This document shows, in pieces, positions 38,280 through 46,686 of a DNA stretch of 64,000 nt (the stretch's first letter is position 1; each line of letters opens with the position of its first letter). The position numbers and the translations under genes are program-made. The DNA is from Caulobacteraceae bacterium (GTDB taxonomy: Bacteria > Pseudomonadota > Alphaproteobacteria > Caulobacterales > Caulobacteraceae): positions 62,001-126,000 of the forward strand of contig JAIEQA010000018.1 of the NCBI GenBank assembly GCA_019748095.1. The letters run 5' to 3'. The notes below the pieces were generated by a model. It was not told where the DNA came from, ran no database searches, and saw only the letters and a program-made list of their open reading frames with translations.

Positions 38280-39243
38280 CGACGGACGGGCCGGCGTCGG
38301 GCTCGATCTCGGGGGCCCCGCTGGCGCGGTCAGCGATCTCCATCTCGGTGGCGAAGGCCCCGCCGTAGAAGATGGCGTTGACGTTCCACGACAGCCAGAT
38401 CAGCAGCACCACGACGGCACCGACCGAGCCATAGGTCGCGCCCAGCTGGGCGATTTGCTCGACATAGATGGCGCAAAGCCAGGACGAGATCATGGACAGC
38501 AGGGTGGCCACTACCCCGCCCGCGATCGCCGGTCGCCAGGCGACCGGGTCCCGGTGGGACATGGCGTAGCGGTAGAGCAGGGTCAGGCCGAGGGCGAGAC
38601 CGACGGCCGGCAGCAACCCCTCGAGTGGAAAGCCACCGCCCGCCGTGACGGGCGCGGCATGCTCGAGCAGCCGGGCCGTTACGACGGCCCCGGACACGAC
38701 GGTGAACAGGGCAAAAGCGACCAGGGCGACAAAGAATGCCAGCAGGTTGAAGCGGAAAAATCCATGCGGCTCGGTCTCGTCATGGATCAGGTTCAACCCG
38801 GCCAGAAGCGCCTTGAATCCGCGGTGGGCGGCATAGGCCCCGACCACGAGGGCAAAGGCGCTCTGGGCCGAGACCGTGCGCGCCGAGGCCCCGGCCAGGC
38901 GTTCGATCTCGGCGCGGAAAATGGCCTGGGCAGCATACGGCAGGACGTCGGCCAGGGCGGCAGCCTGTTCGCTGACCTGGCTGATCGACAGGACGGCCTT
39001 GTAGAAACCAATCAGGATGGCGATGGCCGGAAACACGGCCAGCAGGGCGAAGAAGGAGACCCCGCCCGTGTAGAGCATGACGTCGCGCCCCCAGCTGCGG
39101 GCAAACGCCCGCCCCGAGAGGCGCACCCAGAATCCGGGCAATGCCACGTCCTTGCGCCCCGTATTCAAGCCGATCCCCGCCGCAGCCGAAAAACGGACTC
39201 TAGCCGAAAATCGCCGCTTTGGAAGATGGCGGGCCCACCGCAT
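38245..39243 (-). CDS. YihY/BrkB family membrane protein
   Basis: A 332-residue inner-membrane protein with six hydrophobic segments, starting with YTGGVSFFALLAVFPAIAILIGF, and the family motif 'NAIFYGGAFATEME' (preceded by WLSWNV) near the C-terminus. The family was long annotated as ribonuclease BN, which is incorrect; function is unknown and virulence links are weak. The ATG giving MRWARHLPKRR was chosen over a GTG five codons upstream. Divergent from popA. Confidence 0.88.
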   Translation of the reverse strand: MRWARHLPKRRFSARVRFSAAAGIGLNTGRKDVALPGFWVRLSGRAFARSWGRDVMLYTGGVSFFALLAVFPAIAILIGFYKAVLSISQVSEQAAALADVLPYAAQAIFRAEIERLAGASARTVSAQSAFALVVGAYAAHRGFKALLAGLNLIHDETEPHGFFRFNLLAFFVALVAFALFTVVSGAVVTARLLEHAAPVTAGGGFPLEGLLPAVGLALGLTLLYRYAMSHRDPVAWRPAIAGGVVATLLSMISSWLCAIYVEQIAQLGATYGSVGAVVVLLIWLSWNVNAIFYGGAFATEMEIADRASGAPEIEPDAGPSVVNLSERRAARR

Positions 39244-39347
39244 GGGCCGCCCCTGCACATGAGCCGTTGCACCGTGGGGGGGCGGGTCGGTATGGTGAAC
39301 GACGTGTTGAGGAGCCCACCGCTTCCGCGCTTGGGGAGACGTCGATC

Positions 39348-40685
39348 TTGAACTCGAATCCGCGCGTTCTGGTCGTCGCCGAGACCGATGATCAGGTCGC
39401 TGAACTCTGCGATGGTCTGGACGCCCTCGGCTGGCGGACCCTGACAGCGCGCAGCGGCGCGGGGGCCATTGCTGCCCTCGGCGACCTGACCCTCGACGCG
39501 GCGATCATTGACGCCGGACATCCCGAGATCGACGCCCTGCCGGAGGCCCTCCGTCGGGCGGCAGGGGCGCGGCGGTTGCCGCTCATCGCTCTGGGGCCAA
39601 AAATCGCGGACCTGGCCGGCACCGCAGCCTTCGACCTGACCATGGCCCGGACCCCGCATCCGGCCCAGACGGCGCTGCGGCTGGAACAGCTGGTCCGCGC
39701 GGCCATCGTCGAGGAGGAGTTCCGCCTGCGACAGGCGACCTTCGCCCTGCATGAGGCGGCCCTGGATCCCGGCCTGCCCGACCCCAGCCCCATCCGGGTC
39801 CTGATCGCCGGAGCCCCGGATCACCGGTTCATCGCCCTGTCGAACACGCTGCAGGCGGCGGGTGCCGAGGTGGTGGCCGCACCGACGCCCTATACCGCCT
39901 TCGACTATCTGCACGAGACCACGTTCGACGCCGCCGTGCTGTGGGGCGCGCCGGACCACGCGCCTGCCCTTTCGATCGCGTCGGGTATGAAGCGGAACAC
40001 GCGGCTGTATCATATCCCGCTGGCGCTCTATCTCCGCTCCGAGGGCGAGATCGATCTGAGCGAGCTCTATACGCGGGGCTTTTCGGAGGTTGCGGCCGCA
40101 GATGCCCCGGAGCCGGAGACCGCGGCACGGGTGCTGGCCCTGGCCCACACCCACCGTCGCCATCTGGCCATCCGCAAGGCGCTGGAATCGGCGCGGGGCG
40201 CGGGAATCATGGATCCGTCGACCGGCCTGTTCAGCCGCAATCTGTTCGCCAGCCATCTGGGGCGGGTCGCCGAGGCGGCGACCGCCCGTCGGCGTCCGCT
40301 GTCGGTCTGTGTCCTCAGGGTCGCCGAGAGCGACACCCTCGCCTTCGCCCGGCTCGGAGGGTGGCTGGAGCGGGCCATGCCCCAGATCGGAGCAATGGTG
40401 TCCCGGCTGGTTCGGGTTGAGGATACCGCTGCACGGCTGGCTCCCGAGGTCTTCGCTCTCGCCCTGCCTGCCACCAGCGCCCCGGAGGCGCGACTCGCGG
40501 CGGAACGGATCGCCGCCGTGATCGGCTGTACCGCCTTCGACGCCGGCCCGGAACGGTCTCCGTTCGTCGCCGAGTTCAGCGTCGGCGTGGCCCAGCTGAC
40601 ACCCGGCGAATCGGCCGGAGCCGTTCTGGAACGCGCGTCCAGTGACCTTCAGACGTCCCGCCAGGCTCTGGCCGCCGCTGTCTGA
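39348..40685 (+). CDS. popA: PopA-like pseudo-GGDEF c-di-GMP receptor
   Basis: A 445-residue protein with two receiver-like domains (1–120 with Asp55, and about 148–265) and a degenerate GGDEF domain (about 285–445). The allosteric I-site RxxD is kept (Arg356-Val-Glu-Asp359) but the active site, six residues beyond, reads APEVF (365–369) instead of GG(D/E)EF. This is the PopA arrangement: a catalytically dead diguanylate cyclase that binds c-di-GMP and helps deliver CtrA to ClpXP via RcdA in Caulobacter. TTG start with GGGGAG 9 bases upstream. Confidence 0.87.
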   Translation: MNSNPRVLVVAETDDQVAELCDGLDALGWRTLTARSGAGAIAALGDLTLDAAIIDAGHPEIDALPEALRRAAGARRLPLIALGPKIADLAGTAAFDLTMARTPHPAQTALRLEQLVRAAIVEEEFRLRQATFALHEAALDPGLPDPSPIRVLIAGAPDHRFIALSNTLQAAGAEVVAAPTPYTAFDYLHETTFDAAVLWGAPDHAPALSIASGMKRNTRLYHIPLALYLRSEGEIDLSELYTRGFSEVAAADAPEPETAARVLALAHTHRRHLAIRKALESARGAGIMDPSTGLFSRNLFASHLGRVAEAATARRRPLSVCVLRVAESDTLAFARLGGWLERAMPQIGAMVSRLVRVEDTAARLAPEVFALALPATSAPEARLAAERIAAVIGCTAFDAGPERSPFVAEFSVGVAQLTPGESAGAVLERASSDLQTSRQALAAAV

Positions 40686-40697
40686 CCGGCGGCGGGG

Positions 40698-43600
40698 TCA
40701 GGCCCCGGCCACCCGAGCCAGATCCGTGGTGATCCGCTCGGCCACCTTCAGACGATCCTCGGGTGTGGGCCAGTCGCCCTTGACCACGATCTTCTGATCC
40801 GGCCGGATCTTCCACGTCGCATGGTTCTTCTGGATCAGGCCGACCAGACCCACCGGGTTGGGGAAGCGGTTGTCGCGCAGTGTCAGGACACAGCCCTTGG
40901 GCCCGATGTCGATGCGTTCGATCCAGGCCGTCTTGCAGCTGGCCTTGATGCCGACGATGCGCAGCAGCTGTTTGGCCTCGTCCGGCAGGGGGCCGAACCG
41001 GTCGATCAGCTCGGCGGCCAGGGCCTCGCGTTCCTCGGTCTTCTCGGCATCCGACAGACGGCGATACAGGCTGAGACGGACATTGAGGTCTGAGACGTAA
41101 TCCTCTGGAATCAATACGGCCGCCCCGACATTGATGGCCGGAGACCAGCCGCGGTCGATGACCCCGCCCTCCCCGTTCTGGCGCAGCTCGGCCACCGCGT
41201 CCTCCAGCATCTGCTGGTACAGTTCGACCCCGACCTCGCGGATGCGCCCGGACTGTTCGTCGCCCAGCAGATTGCCGCCGCCGCGCTGGTCCAGATCGTG
41301 GCTGGCCAGCTGGAAGCCGGCTCCCAGATTGTCCAGCGACTGGAGCACCTGCAGCCGGCGCTCGGCCGACAGGGTCATGGGTTTGGACGCGTCGGTGGTC
41401 AGATAGGCGAAGGCCCGGGCCTTGGAGCGCCCGATCCGGCCGCGGATCTGGTGCAGCTGGGCCAGGCCGAACATGTCGGCCCGGTGCACGATCAATGTGT
41501 TGGCGGTGGGAATGTCGATGCCGCTTTCGACGATGGTGGTTGAGACCAGAACGTCATAGCTGCCGTCGTAGAAGGCGCTCATCACGTCTTCCAGCTGGGT
41601 CGGGCTCATCTGGCCGTGGCCGACCACGAATTTGATCTCGGGCACCTGCTCGCGCAGGAACCGCTCGATCTCGGGCAGGTCCGCCAGACGCGGGCAGACG
41701 TAGAAGGCCTGACCGCCGCGGTACTTCTCGCGCAGCAGGGCCTCGCGGACCATGACCGCGTCCCAGGGCGCGACATAGGTCCGGACGGCCAGACGGTCGA
41801 CCGGCGGGGTGGCGATGATCGACATCTCGCGGATGCCGGACAGGGCCATCTGCAGGGTGCGCGGGATCGGGGTGGCGGTCAGGGTCAGCAGGTGCACATC
41901 GGCCCGCAGGCTCTTGAGCTTCTCCTTGTGCTTGACCCCGAAATGCTGCTCCTCGTCGACGATGACGAGGCCGAGGTCCTTGAAGGCGACCTGTTCGGCC
42001 AGGACGGCGTGGGTGCCGACCACGATCTCGAACTGACCGTTCTTCAGGCCCGCGCGCGTCTCGGCGGCGTCCTTCGCCGTGACCATCCGCGACAGGTGGC
42101 GGACCGTCACCGGCCAGCCGGCGAACCGTTCCGAGAAGGTCTTGAAGTGCTGGCGCGCCAGCAGGGTCGTCGGGCAGACGATGGCGACCTGCTGCCCTGT
42201 CATGGCCACCACGAAGGCGGCGCGGATGGCCACCTCGGTTTTGCCGAAGCCGACGTCGCCGCAGATGAGCCGGTCCATCGGCACACCCTTGCCGAGGTCC
42301 TCCAGCACATCGCCGATGGCGTTAAGCTGGTCGTCCGTCTCCTCATAGGGGAAGCGGGCGCAGAACTCGTCGAACAGACCGTGCGGCGGGGTGATGGCCT
42401 CGCCGACCCGCAGGGCGCGCTTGGCGGCGAGAGCGATGAGCCCCTCGGCCATGTCGCGCAGACGCGCCTTGGCCTTGGCCTTGCGGCCCTGCCAGCCCGC
42501 CCCGCCCAGCCGGTCCAGCTGGACGCCGTCGGACTCCGAGCCGTAGCGCGTCAGAAGATCAATATTTTCAACCGGCAGATAGAGTTTACTCTCACCGGCA
42601 TACAGGAGCTCGAGGCAGTCGTGGGGTGCCTCCTGGATCTCCAGCGTGCGGAGGCCCTCGTAGCGCCCGATGCCGTGATCCAGATGGACGACCAGGTCGC
42701 CCGTGGTCAGGGCCGACGCCTCGGCGAGGAAGTTGGAGGCGCGGCGCTTGCGTTTGGGCCTGGCCAGCCGGTCGCCGAGGATGTCGGTCTCGGAAATGAC
42801 GGCGATCTGGTCGGTCGTGAACCCGTGCTCGACCGGCAGGACGGCGCGCAGAACCAGGTCCTTCGACGCCTTCTGGACGTCGGCCCAGTCCCGGACCGCG
42901 ACCACATGATCGAGGCCGTGATCGGTGAGCATGACGCCGAGGCGATCGGAGGAGCCCTCGGTCCAGGAGGCGAACAGGACGCGCTTGCCCGTCGCCTTCA
43001 GCTCGGCCGCATGGGCGGCGACAGCCTCGAACAGATTGACACTGTCCTGGGCCCGTTCGCCGGCGAAGGATCGACCCAGACGGCCCCCGGCGTCCTCGGC
43101 CGCGGAATCAAAGGGCGACAGACGCCGGACCGCGCGGCCGGCGAGGGCCGAATTCCAGTCGGCGTCGGGCAGATAGAGACGATCGGGCGCGAGGGCGCGG
43201 TTCGCAGCGCCTCCCCCGCCCTTGCCGGGCTGGGCCTTCGCGGCCTCCTGACGGGCCTCCCAGGCGTCGCGGGTCAGGGCCCAGCGCTCGGCCCGGGCGG
43301 CCTCGGCCTGATGGTCGAGGAAGATCGTGGCGCGGTCGGGCAGATAGTCGAACAGGGTTTCCAGTTGGGGATAGAGCAGCGGCAGCCAGTGCTCCATCCC
43401 CTGGCGGCGGGCCCCCTCGCTGATGGCGGCATACAGGGGATCGTCACCCGGGGCCCCGAACAGATTCAGAAAGCCGGTGCGGAAACGGCTGATGGTGTCG
43501 GGGTTCAGAAGGGCCTCGGACACCGGCGACAGGGCGATGTCGCGCTTCTGGCCGGTGGAGCGCTGGGTCGCGGGATCAAAGGTGCGGATCGATTCCAGCT

Positions 43601-44168
43601 CGGAGCCGAACATGTCGAGCCGGACCGGCTCCTCGAACCCCGGCGGGAAGACGTCGATCACGCCGCCGCGCACGGCGTATTCGCCTCGCTCGTTGACGGT
43701 GGAGGCGCGCATATAGCCGTTGGTGGTGAAATAGGCTTCCAGCGCGACCGTATCGAGCTCGCGGCCCACGACGGCGTCGAAGCCTGCGGAGGTGGTGACC
43801 TCGCGGGGCGGGGTGCGCTGCATGGCCGAGGCGACGGTGGTGATCAACAGGAGCGGCGTGCGGTCATCCGGGTCGCGGCGGGCCAGCGCTGTCAGGGCCG
43901 CCATCCGCTCGGCCGAGACCCCGGAAGTGGGGCTGAGCCGGTCATAGGGAAGGCAGTCCCAGGCCGGGAACTCGATCACCGGGATATCGGCGGCGAAGAA
44001 ACGGAAGGCTTGGGCAAAGGTGGCCGAACGCGAAAAGTCGCGGGCCACGAAAACGCCGAGCCCGCCCGAGGCCTTCAGCCGCTCGGCGACGATCAGGGCA
44101 TCCATCCCCTCGGGCGCGCCGCCGAGGTCGTGATCGATCCTGCGTTCCAGGGTCGCGCCGTCCATCAA
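40698..44168 (-). CDS. mfd: Transcription-repair coupling factor Mfd
   Basis: A 1156-residue DNA translocase that removes stalled RNA polymerase and recruits UvrA. UvrB-homology region at the N-terminus, the RNA-polymerase interaction domain near 500–560, then RecG-like motor motifs: GDVGFGKTEVAIRAAF (Walker A), VDEEQHFGVKHKEKLK (DEEQ), TLTATPIPRTLQMAL and a C-terminal TRCF domain (LIPEDYVSDLNVRLSLYRRL). Its ATG overlaps the sdhE TGA. Two patches of rare AT-rich codons lie at 41095–41120 and 42551–42603. Confidence 0.98.
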   Translation of the reverse strand: MMDGATLERRIDHDLGGAPEGMDALIVAERLKASGGLGVFVARDFSRSATFAQAFRFFAADIPVIEFPAWDCLPYDRLSPTSGVSAERMAALTALARRDPDDRTPLLLITTVASAMQRTPPREVTTSAGFDAVVGRELDTVALEAYFTTNGYMRASTVNERGEYAVRGGVIDVFPPGFEEPVRLDMFGSELESIRTFDPATQRSTGQKRDIALSPVSEALLNPDTISRFRTGFLNLFGAPGDDPLYAAISEGARRQGMEHWLPLLYPQLETLFDYLPDRATIFLDHQAEAARAERWALTRDAWEARQEAAKAQPGKGGGGAANRALAPDRLYLPDADWNSALAGRAVRRLSPFDSAAEDAGGRLGRSFAGERAQDSVNLFEAVAAHAAELKATGKRVLFASWTEGSSDRLGVMLTDHGLDHVVAVRDWADVQKASKDLVLRAVLPVEHGFTTDQIAVISETDILGDRLARPKRKRRASNFLAEASALTTGDLVVHLDHGIGRYEGLRTLEIQEAPHDCLELLYAGESKLYLPVENIDLLTRYGSESDGVQLDRLGGAGWQGRKAKAKARLRDMAEGLIALAAKRALRVGEAITPPHGLFDEFCARFPYEETDDQLNAIGDVLEDLGKGVPMDRLICGDVGFGKTEVAIRAAFVVAMTGQQVAIVCPTTLLARQHFKTFSERFAGWPVTVRHLSRMVTAKDAAETRAGLKNGQFEIVVGTHAVLAEQVAFKDLGLVIVDEEQHFGVKHKEKLKSLRADVHLLTLTATPIPRTLQMALSGIREMSIIATPPVDRLAVRTYVAPWDAVMVREALLREKYRGGQAFYVCPRLADLPEIERFLREQVPEIKFVVGHGQMSPTQLEDVMSAFYDGSYDVLVSTTIVESGIDIPTANTLIVHRADMFGLAQLHQIRGRIGRSKARAFAYLTTDASKPMTLSAERRLQVLQSLDNLGAGFQLASHDLDQRGGGNLLGDEQSGRIREVGVELYQQMLEDAVAELRQNGEGGVIDRGWSPAINVGAAVLIPEDYVSDLNVRLSLYRRLSDAEKTEEREALAAELIDRFGPLPDEAKQLLRIVGIKASCKTAWIERIDIGPKGCVLTLRDNRFPNPVGLVGLIQKNHATWKIRPDQKIVVKGDWPTPEDRLKVAERITTDLARVAGA
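41095..41120 (-). other. AT-rich rare-codon patch in mfd (TRCF domain)
   Basis: The codons for AAVLIPEDY include GTA, TTG, ATT, CCA, GAG and GAT, breaking the G/C-ending pattern exactly over the most conserved TRCF-domain motif. Confidence 0.5.
42551..42603 (-). other. AT-rich rare-codon patch in mfd (RNA polymerase-contact region)
   Basis: About 18 codons for YAGESKLYLPVENIDLL include GGT, AGT, AAA, GTT, GAA, AAT, ATT, GAT and CTT. Neighbouring codons are nearly all G/C-ending. The frame is intact. Confidence 0.65.
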
Positions 44169-44497
44169 CCGGCCCCCTCGGCCACGACTGCGGCGACATG
44201 GGCGCGCATAAAGGCCCGGAGCTTCTGCATCAGGGGGGTGTCGTGCTCGGGCGGCGTGGGCTGGGTCTCGATGATCCAGGCGTAGAGTTCGTGGTCGTTG
44301 TCCTGGGCGAGCAGGGCCTCGAACTGATCCAGCTCGGCGTCGCTCAGGCTGGTGCCCTCGCGTTCCATGAAGGGGCCCAGCACAAGATCGGCCTCGCGGA
44401 AGCCGCGCCGCCAGGCCCGGAAGGTGATCCGGCCCAGCCGCTGTTCGCGGACGGCATCGGTCGGCGGGGTATCGGCACGCGCATTGTTATCGGCCAC
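44165..44497 (-). CDS. sdhE: Succinate dehydrogenase assembly factor 2 / SdhE family
   Basis: A 110-residue helical protein with the flavinylation-factor motif RRGFREAD near residues 30–37 (the RGxxE motif), followed by GPFMEREGTSLSDAELDQFEALLAQDNDHELYAWI as in SdhE/SDHAF2. It promotes covalent FAD attachment to SdhA. Overlaps mfd by 4 bases; divergent from recG with a 98-base gap. Confidence 0.93.
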   Translation of the reverse strand: MADNNARADTPPTDAVREQRLGRITFRAWRRGFREADLVLGPFMEREGTSLSDAELDQFEALLAQDNDHELYAWIIETQPTPPEHDTPLMQKLRAFMRAHVAAVVAEGAG

Positions 44498-44595
44498 AAG
44501 AATCCTTGCCCGGTCCAGTCGTTCAACAGGTCTGTCAGATAGCCCTCCGCGACCGGTTTCGCCAGCACTGCGGGCACGTCTAAGCTGACGCAGTC

Positions 44596-46686
44596 ATGCG
44601 GCCCCAGATTCTCTTTCCCCTGTTCGCCGAGGTCTCCACCCTGAAGGGGGTGGGGCCGCGCACCCTGCCGCTGGTCCAGAAGCTGGCCGGGCCGCTGGTG
44701 CGCGACGTTCTGTTCCTGGGGCCGGTGGGTGTGATCGCGCGGCGGTATACCAAGGCGGCCGATGCCATCGAGGGCGAGGTCGGCATCTTTGACGTGGTCG
44801 TGGACCGGCTGATCGTGCCCGGGCGGCCGGGGGCCCCGCTGAAGGTCCGGGCCAGCGACGACACCGGATTCGTGCATCTGATCTGGTTCGGGGGCAGTCC
44901 GCCGCACATCGACCGGCAGCTGCCGCGCGGCGAGCGTCGGCTGGTCTCGGGCAAGGTCGAGCGGTTCAATGGCGAGGTCCAGATCGTGCATCCGGACTGG
45001 ATCGTGCCGCTGGACAAGAGCGAGGAGATCCCGGCGATCGAGCCGGTCTATCCGGCCACGGCCGGCCTGACCTCGCGGGTGGTGCGCAAACTGGCCCAGG
45101 GGGCGCTGGCGCTGGCCCCCGACCCGGCGGAATGGCAGGACCCGGCTTGGTTGGCCAAGCGGCGCTGGCCGGGCTGGCAGGCCGCGCTGCAATCCCTGCA
45201 TGGGCCGACCGGCGAGGCCGACCTGTCGCCCGACAGTCCGGCACGGGAGCGGCTGGCCTATGACGAGCTGCTGGCGCACCAGCTGGCGCTGGCGCGGCGG
45301 CGGCGGGCGCGGCGGATCACCCCGGCCCCGGTGATCCGGCCGGGGGCGGCGTCCGACGCGCTGCTCGCTGCCCTGCCCTTCACCCTGACGGGCGCGCAAG
45401 GTCGGGCGCTGGAAGAGATCCGCGCCGATCTGGTCTCGGGCGAACAGATGGGGCGGCTGCTGCAGGGGGATGTGGGGTCGGGCAAGACGGCGGTGGCGGC
45501 CCTGGCCATGGCCGATGCGGCCGGCGCGGGCTTCCAGGCCGCCCTGATGGCCCCGACCGAGATCCTCGCGCGGCAACATTTCCAGAGGCTGGGGCCGATG
45601 CTGGACGCGGCGGGGGCCCCGACGATCCTGTTGACCGGGCGGGACACCCCGGCCGAGCGGCGCGAGCGGCTGGGGGCCCTGGCGTCGGGCGCGGCGCGGA
45701 TCGCGATCGGCACCCATGCCCTGTTCCAGGATGCGGTGCGGTTCGACCGGCTGGCGCTGGCCGTGATCGACGAACAGCACCGGTTCGGGGTCGGCGAGCG
45801 GGCGCGGCTGCAGGCCAAGGGGGATCCCCGGATCGGAGGGGTGCATCTGCTGACCATGTCGGCGACGCCGATCCCGCGCACCCTCGAGCTGACCCAGTAT
45901 GGCGAGCTGGAGGTCAGCCGGCTGACCGAAAAGCCGCCGGGGCGGACGCCGGTGGCGACGGCGGTGCTGCCGCTGGCGCGGATCGGCGAGGTGGCCGGAC
46001 GGCTGAAGGCGGCGGTCGAGGCGGGGGCGCAGGCCTACTGGATCTGTCCGCTGGTGGCGGAATCCGAGGTCAGCGACCTGGCGGCGGCCGAGGAACGGGC
46101 CTTGGCCCTGCGCGAGGGTCTGGGGATCGAGGTCGGGCTGGCGCACGGCCAGATGCCGGGGGCCGAGCGCGAGGCGGTGATGGCCGATTTCGCCGACGGG
46201 CGGCTGCCGGTGCTGGTGGCCACGACCGTGGTCGAGGTCGGCGTCGATGTGCCCAATGCGACCATCATGGTGATCGAGCATGCGGACCGGTTCGGTCTGG
46301 CCCAGTTGCACCAGCTGCGCGGGCGGGTCGGCCGGGGGGCCAAGACCAGCGCCTGTATCCTGCTGTACGGCGGGGCGGACGGCGGGCTGGGGGACACGGC
46401 GCGCGAGCGGCTGGAGACGCTCCGGCGGACCGAGGACGGGTTCGAGATCGCCGAGGAGGATTTCCGGCTGCGCGGCGGGGGCGATCCGCTGGGTCTGCGG
46501 CAGAGCGGGTTTCCGGCCTACCGGTTCGCCGATCCGGTGCGGCACCGGGGGTTGATGCTGGCGGCGGCGGACGATGCGCGGCTGGTGCTGTGGCGCGACC
46601 CGGACCTGACCTCGGAACGGGGCCAGGCGGTGCAGGTGCTGGAGGCCCTGTTTGACTGGAAGGTCGGGAAATCTGGGCTGGACTAG
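44596..46686 (+). CDS. recG: ATP-dependent DNA helicase RecG
   Basis: A 696-residue branched-DNA helicase that regresses stalled forks. N-terminal wedge domain (OB-like, about 20–200), Walker A GDVGSGKTAVAALAMADAAG, DEQHRFGVGER, TMSATPIPRTLELT, then motif V/VI VATTVVEVGVDVPNATIMVIEHADRFGLAQLHQLRGRVGRG. Full length. Its stop overlaps that of the convergent DUF3089 gene by 4 bases. Confidence 0.98.
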   Translation: MRPQILFPLFAEVSTLKGVGPRTLPLVQKLAGPLVRDVLFLGPVGVIARRYTKAADAIEGEVGIFDVVVDRLIVPGRPGAPLKVRASDDTGFVHLIWFGGSPPHIDRQLPRGERRLVSGKVERFNGEVQIVHPDWIVPLDKSEEIPAIEPVYPATAGLTSRVVRKLAQGALALAPDPAEWQDPAWLAKRRWPGWQAALQSLHGPTGEADLSPDSPARERLAYDELLAHQLALARRRRARRITPAPVIRPGAASDALLAALPFTLTGAQGRALEEIRADLVSGEQMGRLLQGDVGSGKTAVAALAMADAAGAGFQAALMAPTEILARQHFQRLGPMLDAAGAPTILLTGRDTPAERRERLGALASGAARIAIGTHALFQDAVRFDRLALAVIDEQHRFGVGERARLQAKGDPRIGGVHLLTMSATPIPRTLELTQYGELEVSRLTEKPPGRTPVATAVLPLARIGEVAGRLKAAVEAGAQAYWICPLVAESEVSDLAAAEERALALREGLGIEVGLAHGQMPGAEREAVMADFADGRLPVLVATTVVEVGVDVPNATIMVIEHADRFGLAQLHQLRGRVGRGAKTSACILLYGGADGGLGDTARERLETLRRTEDGFEIAEEDFRLRGGGDPLGLRQSGFPAYRFADPVRHRGLMLAAADDARLVLWRDPDLTSERGQAVQVLEALFDWKVGKSGLD

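Noticed and set aside
41616..44285. An 889-codon open frame on the plus strand opposite mfd
   Set aside because: Low-complexity shadow of mfd, which has complete motifs throughout; the same holds for the 740-codon frame at 35357–37579.
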